A DNA stretch of 64,000 bases from Ch128b sp964527925 (GTDB taxonomy: Bacteria > Bacteroidota > Ignavibacteria > Ch128b), in contig CAZGQO010000005.1 in assembly GCA_964527925.1 (NCBI GenBank), forward strand, positions 103,494 through 167,493. Reading direction: 5' to 3'. Numbering within the stretch: the stretch's first letter is position 1; the number at the start of each line of letters is the position of its first letter. The notes beneath the pieces are model-generated. The model worked only from the letters and a program-made list of their open reading frames with translations. It made no database searches and was not told the origin of the DNA. Of this stretch, positions 25,583 to 35,579 are shown piece by piece. The translations under genes were made by a program, and so were the position numbers.

Positions 25583-26833
25583 ATGAATTCATCTTTAAAT
25601 CACAGAAAAACAGCTGCCTTTGATATAACCAAAGTTAGAGAAGATTTCCCAATCTTAAACTCAACTGTTCGAGGGAAAAGACTTGTTTATCTGGATAATG
25701 CAGCTACATCTCAAAAGCCTTATCAAGTAATTGAACGTATTAAAAGATATTATGAATTCCAGAATTCAAATGTTCATCGAGGTGTTCATTATTTAAGTGA
25801 ACTTGCAACTCAGGAATACGAAAACGCTAGAGAAGCTGTTAGAAAATTCATTAGTGCTGAATCAACGGAAGAAATAATTTTTACTCGTGGAACAACCGAA
25901 GCAATAAATCTTGTCGCCAGTTCATTTGGTAAGTTAAATATCAGCGAGGGTGATGAAATTATTATTACTGAAATGGAACATCACTCCAACATTGTTCCCT
26001 GGCAAATTTTGTGTGAAGATCGAAAAGCTGTTTTGAGAATAATTCCTTTTGATGACAATGGTGAATTGATAATTGATGAATTTGAAAAGATGCTGAATGA
26101 AAGAACTAAACTTGTTGCAGTTGTTCACATTTCGAATTCACTCGGGACAGTTAATCCGATTCAGACAATCATTGAAATGGCTCATAGTTTTGCAATCCCT
26201 GTTCTTGTTGATGGTGCGCAGTCAATTATGCACAATAAAATTGATGTTCAGGAACTTGGCTGTGATTTCTTCGTCTTTTCAGGACATAAAGTTTATGGTC
26301 CAACTGGTATAGGTGTTTTATTCGGAAGAAAAGAATTGCTTAAGGATATGCCGCCTTATCAAGGTGGTGGTGATATGATTAAGTCTGTTACTTTTTCTAA
26401 AACAACTTATAACGATTTGCCTTACAAATTCGAAGCAGGTACTCCAAATATAGAAGGTGCAATTGGACTTGCCGTTGCTCTTGATTACATAAATAATTTA
26501 GGTTTAGATTTAATTGCACAGTATGAAAACGAACTTCTTCAATATGCGACTGAAAAGCTTTCACAAATTCAACAATTAAGAATTATTGGGACTGCAAAAG
26601 AAAAAGGTCCGATTTTATCTTTTATCCTTGATAATATTCATCCACACGATATCGGAACGATTTTAGATTTTGAAGGAATTGCGGTTAGAACGGGACATCA
26701 TTGCACCCAGCCAGTGATGGAACACTTTAAAATTCCAGCAACCACGCGGGCTTCTCTCTGTTTTTATAATACTAAAGATGAAATAGATTTGCTCTACGAA
26801 GGAATTCAAAAAGTAATAAAGGTATTCAGTTAA
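25583..26833 (+). CDS. sufS: Cysteine desulfurase SufS
   Basis: This 416-residue class V aminotransferase-fold, pyridoxal-phosphate enzyme removes sulfur from cysteine. The PLP lysine is Lys236 in FSGHKVYGPTG, and the persulfide-forming Cys374 lies in RTGHHCTQP on the short loop typical of group II (SufS/CsdA) enzymes. It starts three bases after sufD and abuts sufU, its expected sulfur acceptor. Confidence 0.96.
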   Translation: MNSSLNHRKTAAFDITKVREDFPILNSTVRGKRLVYLDNAATSQKPYQVIERIKRYYEFQNSNVHRGVHYLSELATQEYENAREAVRKFISAESTEEIIFTRGTTEAINLVASSFGKLNISEGDEIIITEMEHHSNIVPWQILCEDRKAVLRIIPFDDNGELIIDEFEKMLNERTKLVAVVHISNSLGTVNPIQTIIEMAHSFAIPVLVDGAQSIMHNKIDVQELGCDFFVFSGHKVYGPTGIGVLFGRKELLKDMPPYQGGGDMIKSVTFSKTTYNDLPYKFEAGTPNIEGAIGLAVALDYINNLGLDLIAQYENELLQYATEKLSQIQQLRIIGTAKEKGPILSFILDNIHPHDIGTILDFEGIAVRTGHHCTQPVMEHFKIPATTRASLCFYNTKDEIDLLYEGIQKVIKVFS

Positions 26834-27285
26834 TGACAGATTTAAGACAATTGTATCAGGAAGTGATTTTAGATCACTCCAAACATCCAAAAAATTATCA
26901 TAAAATGGAAGATGCAACTCATGTTGCTGAAGGTTACAACCCACTTTGTGGAGATCATTTCTGGTTGTACTTAAAAGTTGAAGATGGTGTAATTAAAGAT
27001 GTAAGTTTTGAAGGTGCTGGTTGTGCAATATCTAAGGCTTCAGCTTCTATTATGACTTCAATAATAAAAGGAAAAACAATCGAGGAAGCTGAAAAGGTAT
27101 TTAAGAATTTTCATTCATATGTGACTGGAAAGGTAGATCAAAATTTTGATCCGAATTCACTTGGTAAACTTGCTGTGTTTTCTGGTGTGTCTGAATATCC
27201 AATCAGAGTTAAGTGTGCAACTTTAGCATGGCATACCCTAATTAATGCAATCCACAAAAAACAGGAGGTTGCTTCAACGGAGTAA
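26833..27285 (+). CDS. sufU: SufU-type sulfur-transfer protein
   Basis: This 150-residue IscU-like protein of the SufU group takes persulfide sulfur from SufS. Its three key cysteines are Cys39 (NPLCGD), Cys64 (GAGCAIS) and Cys128 (RVKCATLAW), with Asp41 completing the zinc site known from Bacillus SufU. The insertion between the second and third cysteines marks SufU rather than IscU. It overlaps the last base of sufS. Confidence 0.93.
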   Translation: MTDLRQLYQEVILDHSKHPKNYHKMEDATHVAEGYNPLCGDHFWLYLKVEDGVIKDVSFEGAGCAISKASASIMTSIIKGKTIEEAEKVFKNFHSYVTGKVDQNFDPNSLGKLAVFSGVSEYPIRVKCATLAWHTLINAIHKKQEVASTE

Positions 27286-27288
27286 GCT

Positions 27289-27621
27289 ATGGAACTAGAA
27301 CAGAAACAATTAGACTTAAAAAAATTAGAAGCTGACATTATTCAAGTTTTAAAAACCTGTTATGACCCGGAAATTCCTGTTGATATCTATGAACTTGGAT
27401 TAATTTATAGAGTTGATATTCATCCTGATGGCAAAGTTGAAATTGATATGACATTAACTTCACCAGCCTGTCCGGTTGCTGGTTCTTTGCCACTTGAAGT
27501 GGAAAGAAAAGTTCGGAACCTTCCAGGAGTCACCGATGTGATTGTTAATGTGGTATGGGAACCTATGTGGAATAAAGATATGATGTCAGATGCTGCAAAA
27601 ATTCAATTAGGATTTTTTTAA
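27289..27621 (+). CDS. sufT: SufT/MIP18-family (DUF59) Fe-S assembly factor
   Basis: This 110-residue protein has the DUF59 motif DPEIPVDIYELGLIYRV, the TSPACPVAG loop with its conserved Cys and the VVWEPMWNKDMMSDAAK end typical of SufT. The family helps mature Fe-S proteins, probably as a carrier or targeting factor. It follows sufU by three bases and is the sixth gene of the suf unit. Confidence 0.92.
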   Translation: MELEQKQLDLKKLEADIIQVLKTCYDPEIPVDIYELGLIYRVDIHPDGKVEIDMTLTSPACPVAGSLPLEVERKVRNLPGVTDVIVNVVWEPMWNKDMMSDAAKIQLGFF

Positions 27622-27661
27622 TTAATAAAATTTATCAACCCTTAAAAAAAGGAGACACAAT

Positions 27662-28198
27662 ATGTTTGAAATAGAAAACCGCAAAGCACCACTTTATGAT
27701 CCAGCCTCAGTTCAATGGATGAGAGATGAACTTACTTATGTTGGTTTTGAAGAAATGTTAACCCCTGAAGCTGTTGAATTTCATCTCAACAAAAAAGATG
27801 ATGAAATTAAACTTGTATTCTTAAACTCAGTATGTGGTTGTGCAGCCGGAAGTGCAAGACCAGGTGTTTCACTTGCTCTTCAAAACAATTTAATTCCAGA
27901 TAAACTTTTGACTTCCTTTGCAGGTCAGGATAGAGATGCCGTTGATTATCTTCGAGAAGTATTCTTGAAAGATTATCCGCCATCTTCACCAATGATGGCT
28001 CTGTTCAAAAATGGTGAAGTAATTTACATCATGCATCGGTATCAGATTGAAGGCAGAACTCCTGAACAAATTGCTAATGACTTAATTGAAGTCTTTAATA
28101 AAACTTGCAAGAGGAAGGGACCATCAATACCAAAAGAAAAATATGAACAGCTTGTTCATGCAAAAGCTTGCGGTCATTCGATTCCATTAAACAAGTAA
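27662..28198 (+). CDS. brxA: Bacilliredoxin (BrxA/BrxB, YphP/YqiW family)
   Basis: This 178-residue thiol-disulfide protein of the DUF1094 family has the bacilliredoxin CGC motif at Cys58-Gly59-Cys60 (NSVCGCAAGSARPG). Bacilliredoxins remove bacillithiol from mixed disulfides on proteins. The chain is about 30 residues longer than the Bacillus proteins, with a C-terminal extension (CKRKG, then HAKACGHSIP) that has two further Cys. It sits 40 bases after sufT with an AAAGGAGAC ribosome site, so it is probably transcribed with the suf genes. Its presence implies bacillithiol or a related low-molecular-weight thiol; I see no thiol-synthesis genes in the window. Confidence 0.88.
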   Translation: MFEIENRKAPLYDPASVQWMRDELTYVGFEEMLTPEAVEFHLNKKDDEIKLVFLNSVCGCAAGSARPGVSLALQNNLIPDKLLTSFAGQDRDAVDYLREVFLKDYPPSSPMMALFKNGEVIYIMHRYQIEGRTPEQIANDLIEVFNKTCKRKGPSIPKEKYEQLVHAKACGHSIPLNK

Positions 28199-28212
28199 GG
28201 TGATTAAGTTAT

Positions 28213-28701
28213 ATGAAATTTACTGCCGTTGAAGAATATGGTTTAAGATGCCTGATTCAGATTGCCAGGAACGATAAAGGTGACGGAATAACTATTCCAG
28301 AACTAAGTGAAATGGAAGGACTTTCAGAAGCAAATGTTGCGAAGATTTTAAGAATTCTAAGACTTGGTGGACTTGTTGAAGCTGAACGAGGTCAAAGCGG
28401 TGGATATAGATTGACCCGCGAGCCTGATAAAATCACTCTGAGAGAAATTCTTTATGTTCTCGGCGGAAAATTATTCGATTACGACGTTTGTACTAATTTT
28501 ACTGGATTAACTGAAATATGTACAAATTCTACTGATTGTTCTGTTCGTTCTGTCTGGAAAAATGTTCAGAACATAATTGATCTTATTCTAGAAAAGTTAA
28601 CGCTGAAAGATCTTTTAGGACCAGAGAAAAATGTTGATAAAACAATTGCAGAGAAAGTTGAGAATGTATCTCATTTAATTGAATTGAAAGTTATTCAATA
28701 A
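28213..28701 (+). CDS. Rrf2/IscR-family transcription regulator
   Basis: This 162-residue winged-helix regulator has a recognition region (SEANVAKILRILRLGGL), the wing RGQSGGYRL and three cysteines at 93, 103 and 109 (VCTN, EICT, TDCS). Three Cys in this position are the Fe-S ligands of IscR/SufR-type sensors. As the last gene of the suf-bacilliredoxin unit it probably represses or tunes that operon according to Fe-S status. It begins 15 bases after the bacilliredoxin gene. Ligand chemistry and target sites are inferred. Confidence 0.9.
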   Translation: MKFTAVEEYGLRCLIQIARNDKGDGITIPELSEMEGLSEANVAKILRILRLGGLVEAERGQSGGYRLTREPDKITLREILYVLGGKLFDYDVCTNFTGLTEICTNSTDCSVRSVWKNVQNIIDLILEKLTLKDLLGPEKNVDKTIAEKVENVSHLIELKVIQ

Positions 28702-28742
28702 AATTTTTTAAATATGAACATCATTAAAATGTAAAACAAAAA

Positions 28743-28763
28743 AGGTCGGCAAATAGCCGACCT
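28743..28763. terminator. Bidirectional terminator between suf/Rrf2 and the pnt operon
   Basis: AGGTCGGC (28743-28750) and GCCGACCT (28756-28763) make a perfect 8-bp stem with a five-base loop. T-rich sequence follows on the plus strand, and an A-run (AAAACAAAAA) precedes it, giving a T-run on the minus strand. It separates two convergent operons. Confidence 0.85.
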
Positions 28764-28789
28764 CTTAATTTAGTAGAATTAAATCCGTT

Positions 28790-30181
28790 TTATAAATTCT
28801 TTAGTTCATGAACCAATTTAGTCGTAGCTTCTTTTGCATCACCAAAATACATTAATGTATTCGGATAGAAGAATAATTCATTCTCAATTCCTGCGTAACC
28901 AACATTTAATGATCTCTTATTAACAACAACCGTCTTTGCGTAATCTACATTCAAAATAGGCATACCGTAAATTGATGAGTTTTTATCGTGCCGTGCAGCT
29001 GGGTTAACAACATCATTTGCACCGATTACAAAAGCAATATCAGTATTTGGAAAATCATCATTTATATCTTCCATTGCATAAAGTTTATCATAAGGAACCT
29101 GAGCTTCAGCCAGAAGCACATTCATATGACCGGGCATTCTTCCTGCAACTGGATGAATTGCGAAACGAACATTTTTACCTTTTGATTCTAAGATATTAAA
29201 TAAATCTCTGACTGCATGTTGTGCCTGAGCAACTGCCATTCCATATCCAGGAACAATTATGATATTTTCAGCAGCATCAAAAAGCATTGCAAGTTCTTCT
29301 GCTTCTACTGCTTTAACATTTCCTTTTTGTGATGTAGTTGTTGCTGATCCTGTTGAACCTGCTGATTCCCAACCGCCAAGAACAACATTCATAAATGAAC
29401 GGTTCATTCCCTTGCACATGATGTTAGTTAAAATAATTCCAGACGCACCAACAAGAGCACCAGCAATAATTAGCTCATTGTTCTGTAAAACAAATCCTGT
29501 TGCAGATCCGGCAAGTCCTGAATAAGAGTTTAATAACGAAATCGCAACAGGCATATCAGCACCACCAATTGGGAGAACAAGTAAAACACCCAATACCAGT
29601 GAAATTCCTGCCATGGTGAGAATCACATTCTCCATAGATGGATTGTATGAGAAATAGACTGCACCAGCAATTACAACCAATAACAGAAATAAATTTAGAG
29701 GATGCTGTCCTGGATACTTTACAACCTTCCCAGTAACAATTCCCTGTAGTTTTCCAAATGCGATCAGTGAACCGGTGAAAGTAACTGCACCAATCAAAAC
29801 ACTGATTGAAATTGTAACAGTATCATAGGTTGTGAAGTTACCATTTCTAAGATTCATGATTTTATAATATTCAGAAAGAGCAACAAGCATAGATGCACCG
29901 CCGCCAAATCCATTCAAGAGACCAACCATCTGAGGCATTCCAGTCATTGGGACTTTGATTGCCATGATTGAACCAACAATTGAACCGACAATCAATCCAA
30001 TTATAATCCATTCAAATGTCAATACATATTTATCAAACAGTGTTGCAACTATAGCAATCAACATTCCGATTGAAGAGTATAGATTTCCTTTACGTGCTGT
30101 TTTAGGAGAAGCTAATAGTTTGATTCCGAAGATGAAGAATACAGAAGATATTAGATAAGCAATTTCTATTGGTACCTGCAT
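28790..30181 (-). CDS. pntB: Proton-translocating NAD(P) transhydrogenase, beta subunit
   Basis: This 463-residue subunit has about nine membrane segments in the first 270 residues and a C-terminal NADP(H)-binding domain (about 290-463) with the VPGYGMAVAQAQHA and PVAGRMPGHMNVLLAEA motifs. It couples proton entry to reduction of NADP+ by NADH. It lies eight bases after the small membrane subunit gene and is the last of a three-gene minus-strand operon. Confidence 0.97.
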   Translation of the reverse strand: MQVPIEIAYLISSVFFIFGIKLLASPKTARKGNLYSSIGMLIAIVATLFDKYVLTFEWIIIGLIVGSIVGSIMAIKVPMTGMPQMVGLLNGFGGGASMLVALSEYYKIMNLRNGNFTTYDTVTISISVLIGAVTFTGSLIAFGKLQGIVTGKVVKYPGQHPLNLFLLLVVIAGAVYFSYNPSMENVILTMAGISLVLGVLLVLPIGGADMPVAISLLNSYSGLAGSATGFVLQNNELIIAGALVGASGIILTNIMCKGMNRSFMNVVLGGWESAGSTGSATTTSQKGNVKAVEAEELAMLFDAAENIIIVPGYGMAVAQAQHAVRDLFNILESKGKNVRFAIHPVAGRMPGHMNVLLAEAQVPYDKLYAMEDINDDFPNTDIAFVIGANDVVNPAARHDKNSSIYGMPILNVDYAKTVVVNKRSLNVGYAGIENELFFYPNTLMYFGDAKEATTKLVHELKNL

Positions 30182-30189
30182 ATTTCAAC

Positions 30190-30474
30190 TCACTTTTTTT
30201 TGAACATTTTTAACATTCTATCTGTAATTAGGAATCCACCAACAACATTAATTGTTGCAAAGATAACTGCCACAAGTCCAAGTATTGTACTCACTGTAAA
30301 TTGTTCTAAACCTGCACTAATCAATGCACCGACAATTGTAATTCCAGAAATTGCATTTGAACCGGACATCAATGGTGTGTGGAGTGTTGGTGGAACTTTT
30401 GTAATTAATTCGAATCCAACAAACATTGCAAGAACAAAGACATAAATTAACATCAACAATGAGTAACCTTCCAT
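30190..30474 (-). CDS. pntAB: NAD(P) transhydrogenase, membrane part of alpha subunit
   Basis: This 94-residue protein has three membrane segments and corresponds to the C-terminal domain of the fused E. coli PntA. The conserved TPLMSGSNAISGITIVGA segment is present. The separate gene means this is the three-polypeptide form known from Rhodospirillum and many other bacteria. It lies between the pntAA and pntB genes with short gaps. Confidence 0.95.
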   Translation of the reverse strand: MEGYSLLMLIYVFVLAMFVGFELITKVPPTLHTPLMSGSNAISGITIVGALISAGLEQFTVSTILGLVAVIFATINVVGGFLITDRMLKMFKKK

Positions 30475-30489
30475 ATTTACTCCTTTCTT

Positions 30490-31635
30490 TTATTTAATTA
30501 ACTCTAATGTTTTTTCATGAATAACTTTTCCATCTTTAACAATAGTCGCTTTTCCGATTATTTCATCTTCCAAATTATGATTGAACTTTCCATCCTTACT
30601 TGAATAGCTAATTAAATTGAAAAGATTTCTGGCGTACATTTCACTGGCATGATAGGGAACAAGACTTGGCAGATTTGGCTCACCAATTATTGTAACGCCG
30701 TATTTTTTAACTGTTTTACTTTTTTCGCTGATTTCACAATTGCCGCCAAACTCAACTGCCATATCCAGAATTACTGAGCCTGGTTTCATATTTTTTACCA
30801 TTTCTTCGGTAACAAGAACAGGTGCTTTTTTACCCGGCACAAGTGCAGTAGTTATCACGATATCAGCTTCTGAGACATGTTTGGCTATTAGTTCTTGTTG
30901 CTTCTTTAAAAATTCTGGTGTGGCTTCTCTTGCATATCCACTTTCATCCTGCATCGATTCGTCTGTTTCAACTTCAATAAATTTTCCACCGAGACTCTGG
31001 ACTTCTTCTTTCACAGCAGGACGAATATCTGAAACCCACACAACAGCACCCAATCTTTTTGCAGTTCCAAGTGCCTGTAAACCAGCCACTCCAGCTCCCA
31101 TAATCACAACTTTTGCTGGTGAAATTGTACCAGCCGCTGTCATCATTAATGGAAAGATTTTGTGGAGATAATTAGCAGCAAGTATTACAGCTTTATATCC
31201 TGCGATATTGGCTTGAGAACTGAGAGCGTCCATCGATTGGGCGAGAGTTGTTCGTGGAATTGCATCCATTGAAATTACATCAATTCCAAGTTCAGCTGCT
31301 TTTTTAGCAAGTTCTGGATGATGCAAAGAATACATAAATGTGATTAACAACGAACCCTTCTTCATCAACTCAAATTCATTTTTTGAATAAGACGGGTGTT
31401 CAATTGGCCTCTGGACTTTAAGAATAATGTCCGATTTATTATAGAGTTCTAAAACATCGCTTAAAACTTTAACTCCGTTTTTTTCGTAATCTTTATTCGT
31501 AAAACCTGCATTCAAACCAGCATCTTTTTCTAATACTACTTCGAATCCTTTCTTGATTAACTTTCCAGCTACATCTGGAACCATGGCGACTCGATTTTCA
31601 CCGGGATAAAATTCCTTTGGGATACCTATAACCAT
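30490..31635 (-). CDS. pntAA: NAD(P) transhydrogenase, NAD-binding alpha subunit
   Basis: This 381-residue soluble subunit related to alanine dehydrogenase binds NAD(H). The Rossmann motif GAGVAGLQALGTAKRLGA and the mobile-loop-type segment around GYAREATPE are visible. It heads the minus-strand pnt operon with a GGAG ribosome site. Together the three subunits supply NADPH from NADH and the proton gradient. Confidence 0.96.
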   Translation of the reverse strand: MVIGIPKEFYPGENRVAMVPDVAGKLIKKGFEVVLEKDAGLNAGFTNKDYEKNGVKVLSDVLELYNKSDIILKVQRPIEHPSYSKNEFELMKKGSLLITFMYSLHHPELAKKAAELGIDVISMDAIPRTTLAQSMDALSSQANIAGYKAVILAANYLHKIFPLMMTAAGTISPAKVVIMGAGVAGLQALGTAKRLGAVVWVSDIRPAVKEEVQSLGGKFIEVETDESMQDESGYAREATPEFLKKQQELIAKHVSEADIVITTALVPGKKAPVLVTEEMVKNMKPGSVILDMAVEFGGNCEISEKSKTVKKYGVTIIGEPNLPSLVPYHASEMYARNLFNLISYSSKDGKFNHNLEDEIIGKATIVKDGKVIHEKTLELIK

Positions 31636-32341
31636 TTAGACTCCTTTATTTAATTTTGCAAAATTAATAATAAGACCCTTTTTTTACTAATACTAAAAAG
31701 GGAATCTTGGTTTTTATTTTATTTGTATGGAGAATCAATCAGAGTTCCTAAAATAATATTATAAACTCATTATAGTGATTAATAACAAACTTTGTTCTTA
31801 CCATTATATATACATTTATTTGGGATGGACTAATCTTGTGAAAATTATTGACAAAGGTCGGATAGAGAATTTTCAGGACTGGATTACAAAGAGAAGAATA
31901 AATGTTTATACTTTGGCAGAATTTTAGATTCTGGTACAGAGATTTATAGATATTATTTATAAAATCATATCTGTCCAAAATAAAAGTTTTAAAAAGTCTT
32001 GGGCAGAATAATATAACTACCATAACTTTTTAAAGAAAAATTTGACTAAAAAAAACATCGTTAAATTATCTTAATTCAAGTCTTTATGTTATTATCATAT
32101 AAATCAAAGCATCAAATACATTTTGGACGCATTTTAGATATTCCAATAACAACAAAGGGGGTTTATTTTGGATTAAGATTTAAATCTGATCAAAACGAAT
32201 TGTTTTTGGCTTTTTTCTATTTTATTAAAATTATTTTGGACAGCAGTGTATAAAATGATAAAAAATCAAAAAATTTCATTTTAACTATTGACAATAAAAG
32301 TAAAGAATATTTCTTTTTTTCAGAAATTTTAGGAGGATATA
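31636..32341. other. AT-rich intergenic region with mobile-element-like inverted repeats
   Basis: About 700 bases lie between the pnt operon and the damaged subtilase gene. No credible coding frame is present; a 91-residue minus-strand frame (31748-32023) has no family signal. The region holds a 13-bp perfect inverted repeat 31971-31983/32231-32243, listed separately. A TTGACA at 32288-32293 and a strong AGGAGG just before 32342 belong to the following gene, but the -10 box is unclear. Confidence 0.4.
31971..32243. mobile_element. Possible short mobile element bounded by 13-bp inverted repeats
   Basis: CTGTCCAAAATAA at 31971-31983 is the exact reverse complement of TTATTTTGGACAG at 32231-32243. 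The enclosed stretch of about 270 bases has no open frame, as expected for a MITE. A third related inverted motif (TCTTGGGCAGA, 31997-32007) lies inside. I could not define a target-site duplication, so the call is tentative. Confidence 0.4.
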
Positions 32342-34259
32342 ATGAAAACAAATTTTTACAAATCACAGATTTCTTTTTTAATCATATATATATACTCTTT
32401 AATTTCCTTCCTTTATATTCCCAATCAAATATAAGAACTATTCTAATTAATGGGGATTCTGTAAAAATCATTAAGGATGAGTTATGCGTAAAAATGAAAA
32501 ATTGGGTTAATGAAAATCAACTTCGAATAGCAATAAGTAATTATGGAGGAATCATTAAGTCTTGATATTCAGATCAATATACAAATTGGAGAACGATTAA
32601 GTTTCTTTCTAGTGTCGATATTGTTAATATTTTTGGCCAATTAAAAAATAATGGTTTATTCGAATTTATTGAGTATAATTATGTTGGTTTAGCAAATGAA
32701 TTCATACCAAATGATTACTTATTTAATAAACAATCGTACTTAAAAAATATAGGCCAATTTGGTGGTGTTGTAGGGGTTGACATAAAAGCTGCTTATGCTT
32801 GGGAAATTACAAAAGGTAGTTCAGATGGTTTAATTGCAATTCTTGATTCCGGTATATCAATAAATGATGAAACATGTTCATTTTTGCATCCTGATTTAGA
32901 TGATGTAAATAAGATAATTTTAGGTGTTAATACAACCGATGAATTAGGTTTTTTTGATTATTCAGGATATGGACTAGAATTGCTGGAATTATAGGAGCTA
33001 AGCAAAATAATTACTATGGTATAAGCGGTATTGCTCCTGAGAATAAGCTTTTGGTTGTAAAAACAGCTAAAGGATTAGATGTTGCAACAGCATCTTTAGA
33101 AGATGTTGTAGAAGGAATATTTTTCACAATTAATTATAAAAAAACAAACGGATTAATTAAATGTATTATCAGTTTATCCTATTCTTATAAAGTAGATGCT
33201 TATCAATTAAGAGAAGCTGTTTATTTAGCAATGAAAGAGGGAATTTTTATATCTTGTGATACATATAATTATCGAAACACACGTTATATATATCCCGCTA
33301 GTTATACTCGTGAGTTTTCTAATATAATATCAGTATCAGGTATAGACCAAAATGGTGTAAATAATGGTTATTATTGCGGAGATGTAGATGTAGTAGCATC
33401 TGCTGAAATTATTTGGTCGACAGTGTATAAAGGGGGGATATATTATGATTCAACAATTGGTGTATCATATGCTACACCAATTGTATCCTCTGTAGCAGGA
33501 TTAATACTATCATTGGAGTATTATAAGCCTAATTTATTAAAGAACTTACTGATTCATTCTACCAATAGGATTAATCAGTATGATAATTGTTTAGGTTGGG
33601 GTATAATTGATGCATATAGAGCAGTAAAAAAGGTAAAAGCAAGACCATTAAATCTTCAAGTAACTAACAATAATGGACATCCCAAATTAACTTGGCAAAA
33701 TAATAATTATAACGATGTTGATTATAATGTGTATTTGGTTTATAAAGGAATTGTTGAAAATGAGAATCTTAAAACAGAATATACACTAATTGATGTTATT
33801 GATATAAATCAAAATTTCTATATAGATTTTTCAGAGACAATTTGTAGAAATGGAGAATGTCCAAATGATAAAGTTATAAAATATAGGATTTCTAAAGTTT
33901 TTTTTAATGGTTATCTGATACAAGAAAGTGGGTTATCTAATTATGCAATGATAAACGTAAAAGGTTATAATATTAACAAAGAAAGAATTTTCAACAATGA
34001 AAATGATTTTAAATTGTCGATTTTCTCTAATCCGTCAAATTCCAATTTAGTTCTTAACTTTTATGTCCCTAAAATTGATTACGCAAAAATTGATGTTTAT
34101 AATATATTAGGTAAAAAAATTAAGTCGGAAATCTTATATCTACCTTTGGGTAATTTTAAGTATGCAATTGATTTAAATCTTGAGAGCTCAGGAATATATT
34201 TCGTATTGGTTAATTTTAAGGAAACAATTAAAAGTGAAAAAGTTGTTTTAATAAAGTAA
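32342..34259 (+). pseudogene. Broken secreted subtilase (S8) with T9SS sorting domain
   Basis: The reading frame is interrupted at least three times: a shift in the signal-peptide region (first frame stops at 32432), an in-frame TGA at 32563-32565, and a one-base loss near 32973 (frame ends with TAG at about 32992). Across frames the protein reads as a subtilase. It has a signal ending in YSQ, the Asp motif AILDSGI, a His-motif region reading GYGTRIAGIIGA where GHGTH is expected, and the Ser motif GVSYATPIVSS. The C-terminus is a T9SS sorting domain ending KVVLIK. So besides the frameshifts the catalytic His is changed to Tyr, which points to real decay, not only sequencing error. AGGAGG precedes the start. 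Confidence 0.82.
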
Positions 34260-34276
34260 GCTAGGAGGTTAAGAAA

Positions 34277-35370
34277 ATGAAACTCTTAAAATTATTACTT
34301 ATCATTTATTTAAGTTTAATATCTCTCTCTTGTGAGAAGAATCCAGTTGATAACGAAAATAATTATCCAGCTATGCCAATATTGGTTTCGTCATTTGAAA
34401 GCCCAGTTTTAAATTTTACTGTCAATAAATTAAATCCCGAAAATATCATCGCTTATACGAAAAAAAATGATATCTATGAAGTTTAATATAGTTTAAATGG
34501 AGGCAAAACTTTTTCAAAGTCTATCTCTGTGTGTACACCATCCTACAACTATCAAAAGAAAGAATCCATTCCAAATATTAGTTTTAATAAGAAATACAAT
34601 AATATCGCCTATTACGGCGGTAGATATATTGTATGTATGTCGACAAACAACGGCTATAGTTTTATCATTACTTTATTACGACAGGGAGATGGTGATATTC
34701 ATAAGGTGGTTTCAGTTAAAAATTCTGATACTATTTATTTTACATCCTGGCAACATCCATTCATGGGTGGCGGTGGCGGTATATTTTTAGCAAATTATGA
34801 TGGTTCTAATCAACAATTTTATATACAGCTCTTGTTGACTCACTTTATCGATTAAGAAAATGGTTTCTGGAAATACCATTAAATTTAGAAGTTATAAACT
34901 ACAACAATCAACACATTATATTTTTAAGTGATACATTAGGTGGTATCTTTATTTCCAATGATATTGGAAAAAGCTGGTATATAAAACATTTAAATTTAAG
35001 ATTTGAAAAGATTCAAGTTAGTGAAGATTTAATGACAGGTTATGCCCTGATGAGACATCAATTTGAAAATGAAAACAGGTTATGCGTATCAAATGATCAA
35101 TTTACAACTATTGGATATTTAGATTTAAGTAATTTCAACGGCTATTCAATTGATGATATACTTTTAACGACTGATAAAGTAATTGTTGCTTTATTGAATA
35201 ATAAAACGGATAAATCTTCATTAATAGTTTACTCAGGAAATTATGGTATTACATGGAATAAATTAATTGAAGTAAATGGGTTGATAAGTGTAATGGATTA
35301 TGATCCAGGAACAAAGTATCTTTTTTATAATTTGAATGACAAAGACTCAAATAAATATGAGTTATATTAA
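34277..35370 (+). pseudogene. Broken lipoprotein with BNR/Asp-box-like repeats
   Basis: The protein starts with a lipoprotein signal (LISLSC, Cys near residue 20). It is interrupted by an in-frame TAA at 34484-34486, after which the same frame continues to 34855. A further shift near 34825-34835 is compatible with an extra TA in TATATACAG, and the third segment runs to 35370. The segments contain Asp-box-like turns such as LNGGKTFSK, NDIGKSWY and GNYGITWNK, as in sialidase/BNR or VPS10-type beta-propellers. It begins 18 bases after the broken subtilase, so the two once formed an operon. Its function is not known. Confidence 0.75.
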
Positions 35371-35411
35371 TTAAGAATTAATTTGGTAATTTTTGAAAAA
35401 GATTGGGATTT

Positions 35412-35453
35412 AGAACACTTTTTTATTGTACCATAAGTGGTTCTGAATTTTTT
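35412..35453 (+). terminator. Possible terminator after the decayed operon
   Basis: AGAACACTT (35412-35420) pairs with AAGTGGTTCT (35435-35444), with one bulge, and GAATTTTTT follows. It sits 42 bases after the last stop of the broken lipoprotein gene. Confidence 0.45.
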
Positions 35454-35579
35454 GAAAGTGATACAATTTAAAATTAATGCTTAAATACTTCGGGACTTTT
35501 ATTCTAACTTTTAAGCAGTTATATCTTATTTCTATTTAATTTCAATAGTTTGATGAATGCATGAATATGAGTGTAAAAT

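Noticed and set aside
31748..32023. Minus-strand frame of 91 residues upstream of the broken subtilase
   Set aside because: It has no family signal, no good ribosome site, and overlaps the inverted-repeat element. It is rich in Ile/Phe/Asn as expected for AT-rich non-coding DNA.
34497..34790. 97-residue plus-strand frame inside the broken lipoprotein region
   Set aside because: It runs in another frame of the same coding DNA, and the Asp-box-containing frame is the real one.
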